The position numbers and the translations under genes were made by a program. DNA of 5,793 nucleotides from an uncultured candidate division Zixibacteria bacterium. GTDB lineage: Bacteria; Zixibacteria; MSB-5A5; GN15; FEB-12. How positions within the stretch are numbered: the stretch's first letter is position 1; each line of letters opens with the position of its first letter. Under the pieces are notes generated by a model. That model was not told the DNA's origin and did not search any database. It saw only the letters and a program-made list of their open reading frames with translations. The stretch is from the NCBI GenBank assembly GCA_913009765.1, contig CAJVYT010000289.1:1-5793 (forward strand). Direction: 5' to 3'. This document shows positions 5,597 through 5,793 of this stretch, piece after piece.

Positions 5597-5793
5597 ATGA
5601 TGCAATTTCCGGCGAGACCTATCAATCAATATACATCCTTTATCCGGCAAAGAGGTGTGCGGAAAGGGCGTCACCGCCATTATGTTAAATGGCTGCGTTA
5701 TTATCTTGATTTTTATCATAAATATGACCCCAACTGGGATGAAAGGTGTTCGTTCCCTGCCTTTATGGCGGAACTGCAGACAAAAAAAACAGG
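5597..5793 (+). CDS. intI: Integron-type tyrosine recombinase (integrase), N-terminal part
   Basis: The frame opens at ATG 5597-5599 (a second ATG follows directly), with AGGA nine bases upstream. It is open for 65 codons to the right edge. The product begins MMQFPARPINQYTSFIRQRG and contains HYVKWLRYYLDFYHKY at about residues 28-43, then a short linker and FPAFMAELQTKK. This is the helical SAM-like, core-binding domain of tyrosine recombinases. The Y-(V/L)-K-W-L-R-Y-Y-L-D-F wording is that of integron integrases and close relatives. The catalytic domain (RKHRHY residues) and the extra helix specific to IntI lie outside the window. Being divergent from the cassette array is the normal position of intI. 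The enzyme would cut attI and attC sites and insert or remove the cassettes described here. Confidence 0.85.
   Translation, partial: MMQFPARPINQYTSFIRQRGVRKGRHRHYVKWLRYYLDFYHKYDPNWDERCSFPAFMAELQTKKT

Overview
This window is the integrase-proximal end of an integron. A tyrosine recombinase gene (N-terminal 65 codons only) starts at 5597 on the + strand and runs off the right edge. Leftward of it, on the - strand, is an array of gene cassettes, the usual divergent layout of intI/attI/array. The organism cannot be named. The integrase N-terminus resembles integron-type integrases of proteobacterial chromosomal integrons, and the varied base composition of the cassettes (AT-rich genes, GC-rich recombination sites) fits cassettes of mixed origin.

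Layout on the - strand, reading away from the integrase: attI core (about 5455-5515); cassette 1 (4120-5464) with a membrane protein of unknown function whose first third may be frameshifted; element E1 (3963-4119), 157 bp with no supported gene; cassette 3 (3038-3962) with a 265-residue protein carrying an RNxxxH motif as in HEPN proteins; cassette 4 (2026-3037) with a class I SAM-dependent methyltransferase of the trans-aconitate methyltransferase type; element E2 (1893-2025), 133 bp with no supported gene; cassette 6 (365-1892) with a 471-residue protein of unknown function; and cassette 7 (1-364), cut by the window edge, encoding the start of a possible PD-(D/E)xK-type protein. Four attC sites were found by their hairpins with unpaired bases on one arm, and because the outer part of each (R'') matches the first bases of its own cassette in reverse complement.

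The most unusual items are E1 and E2. Both sit at cassette junctions and lack a gene. In both, one central arm of 24-25 nt has its perfect complement split between the two ends of the element. Closed into circles at the cassette boundaries, each would form one long uninterrupted hairpin. They share this design but not their sequence. A second oddity is that four of six cassette junctions read G|AT rather than the canonical G|TT.

The genes look like independent cassettes rather than one pathway. A HEPN-like and a possible nuclease cassette would fit the defence or toxin content common in such arrays, but that is inference.
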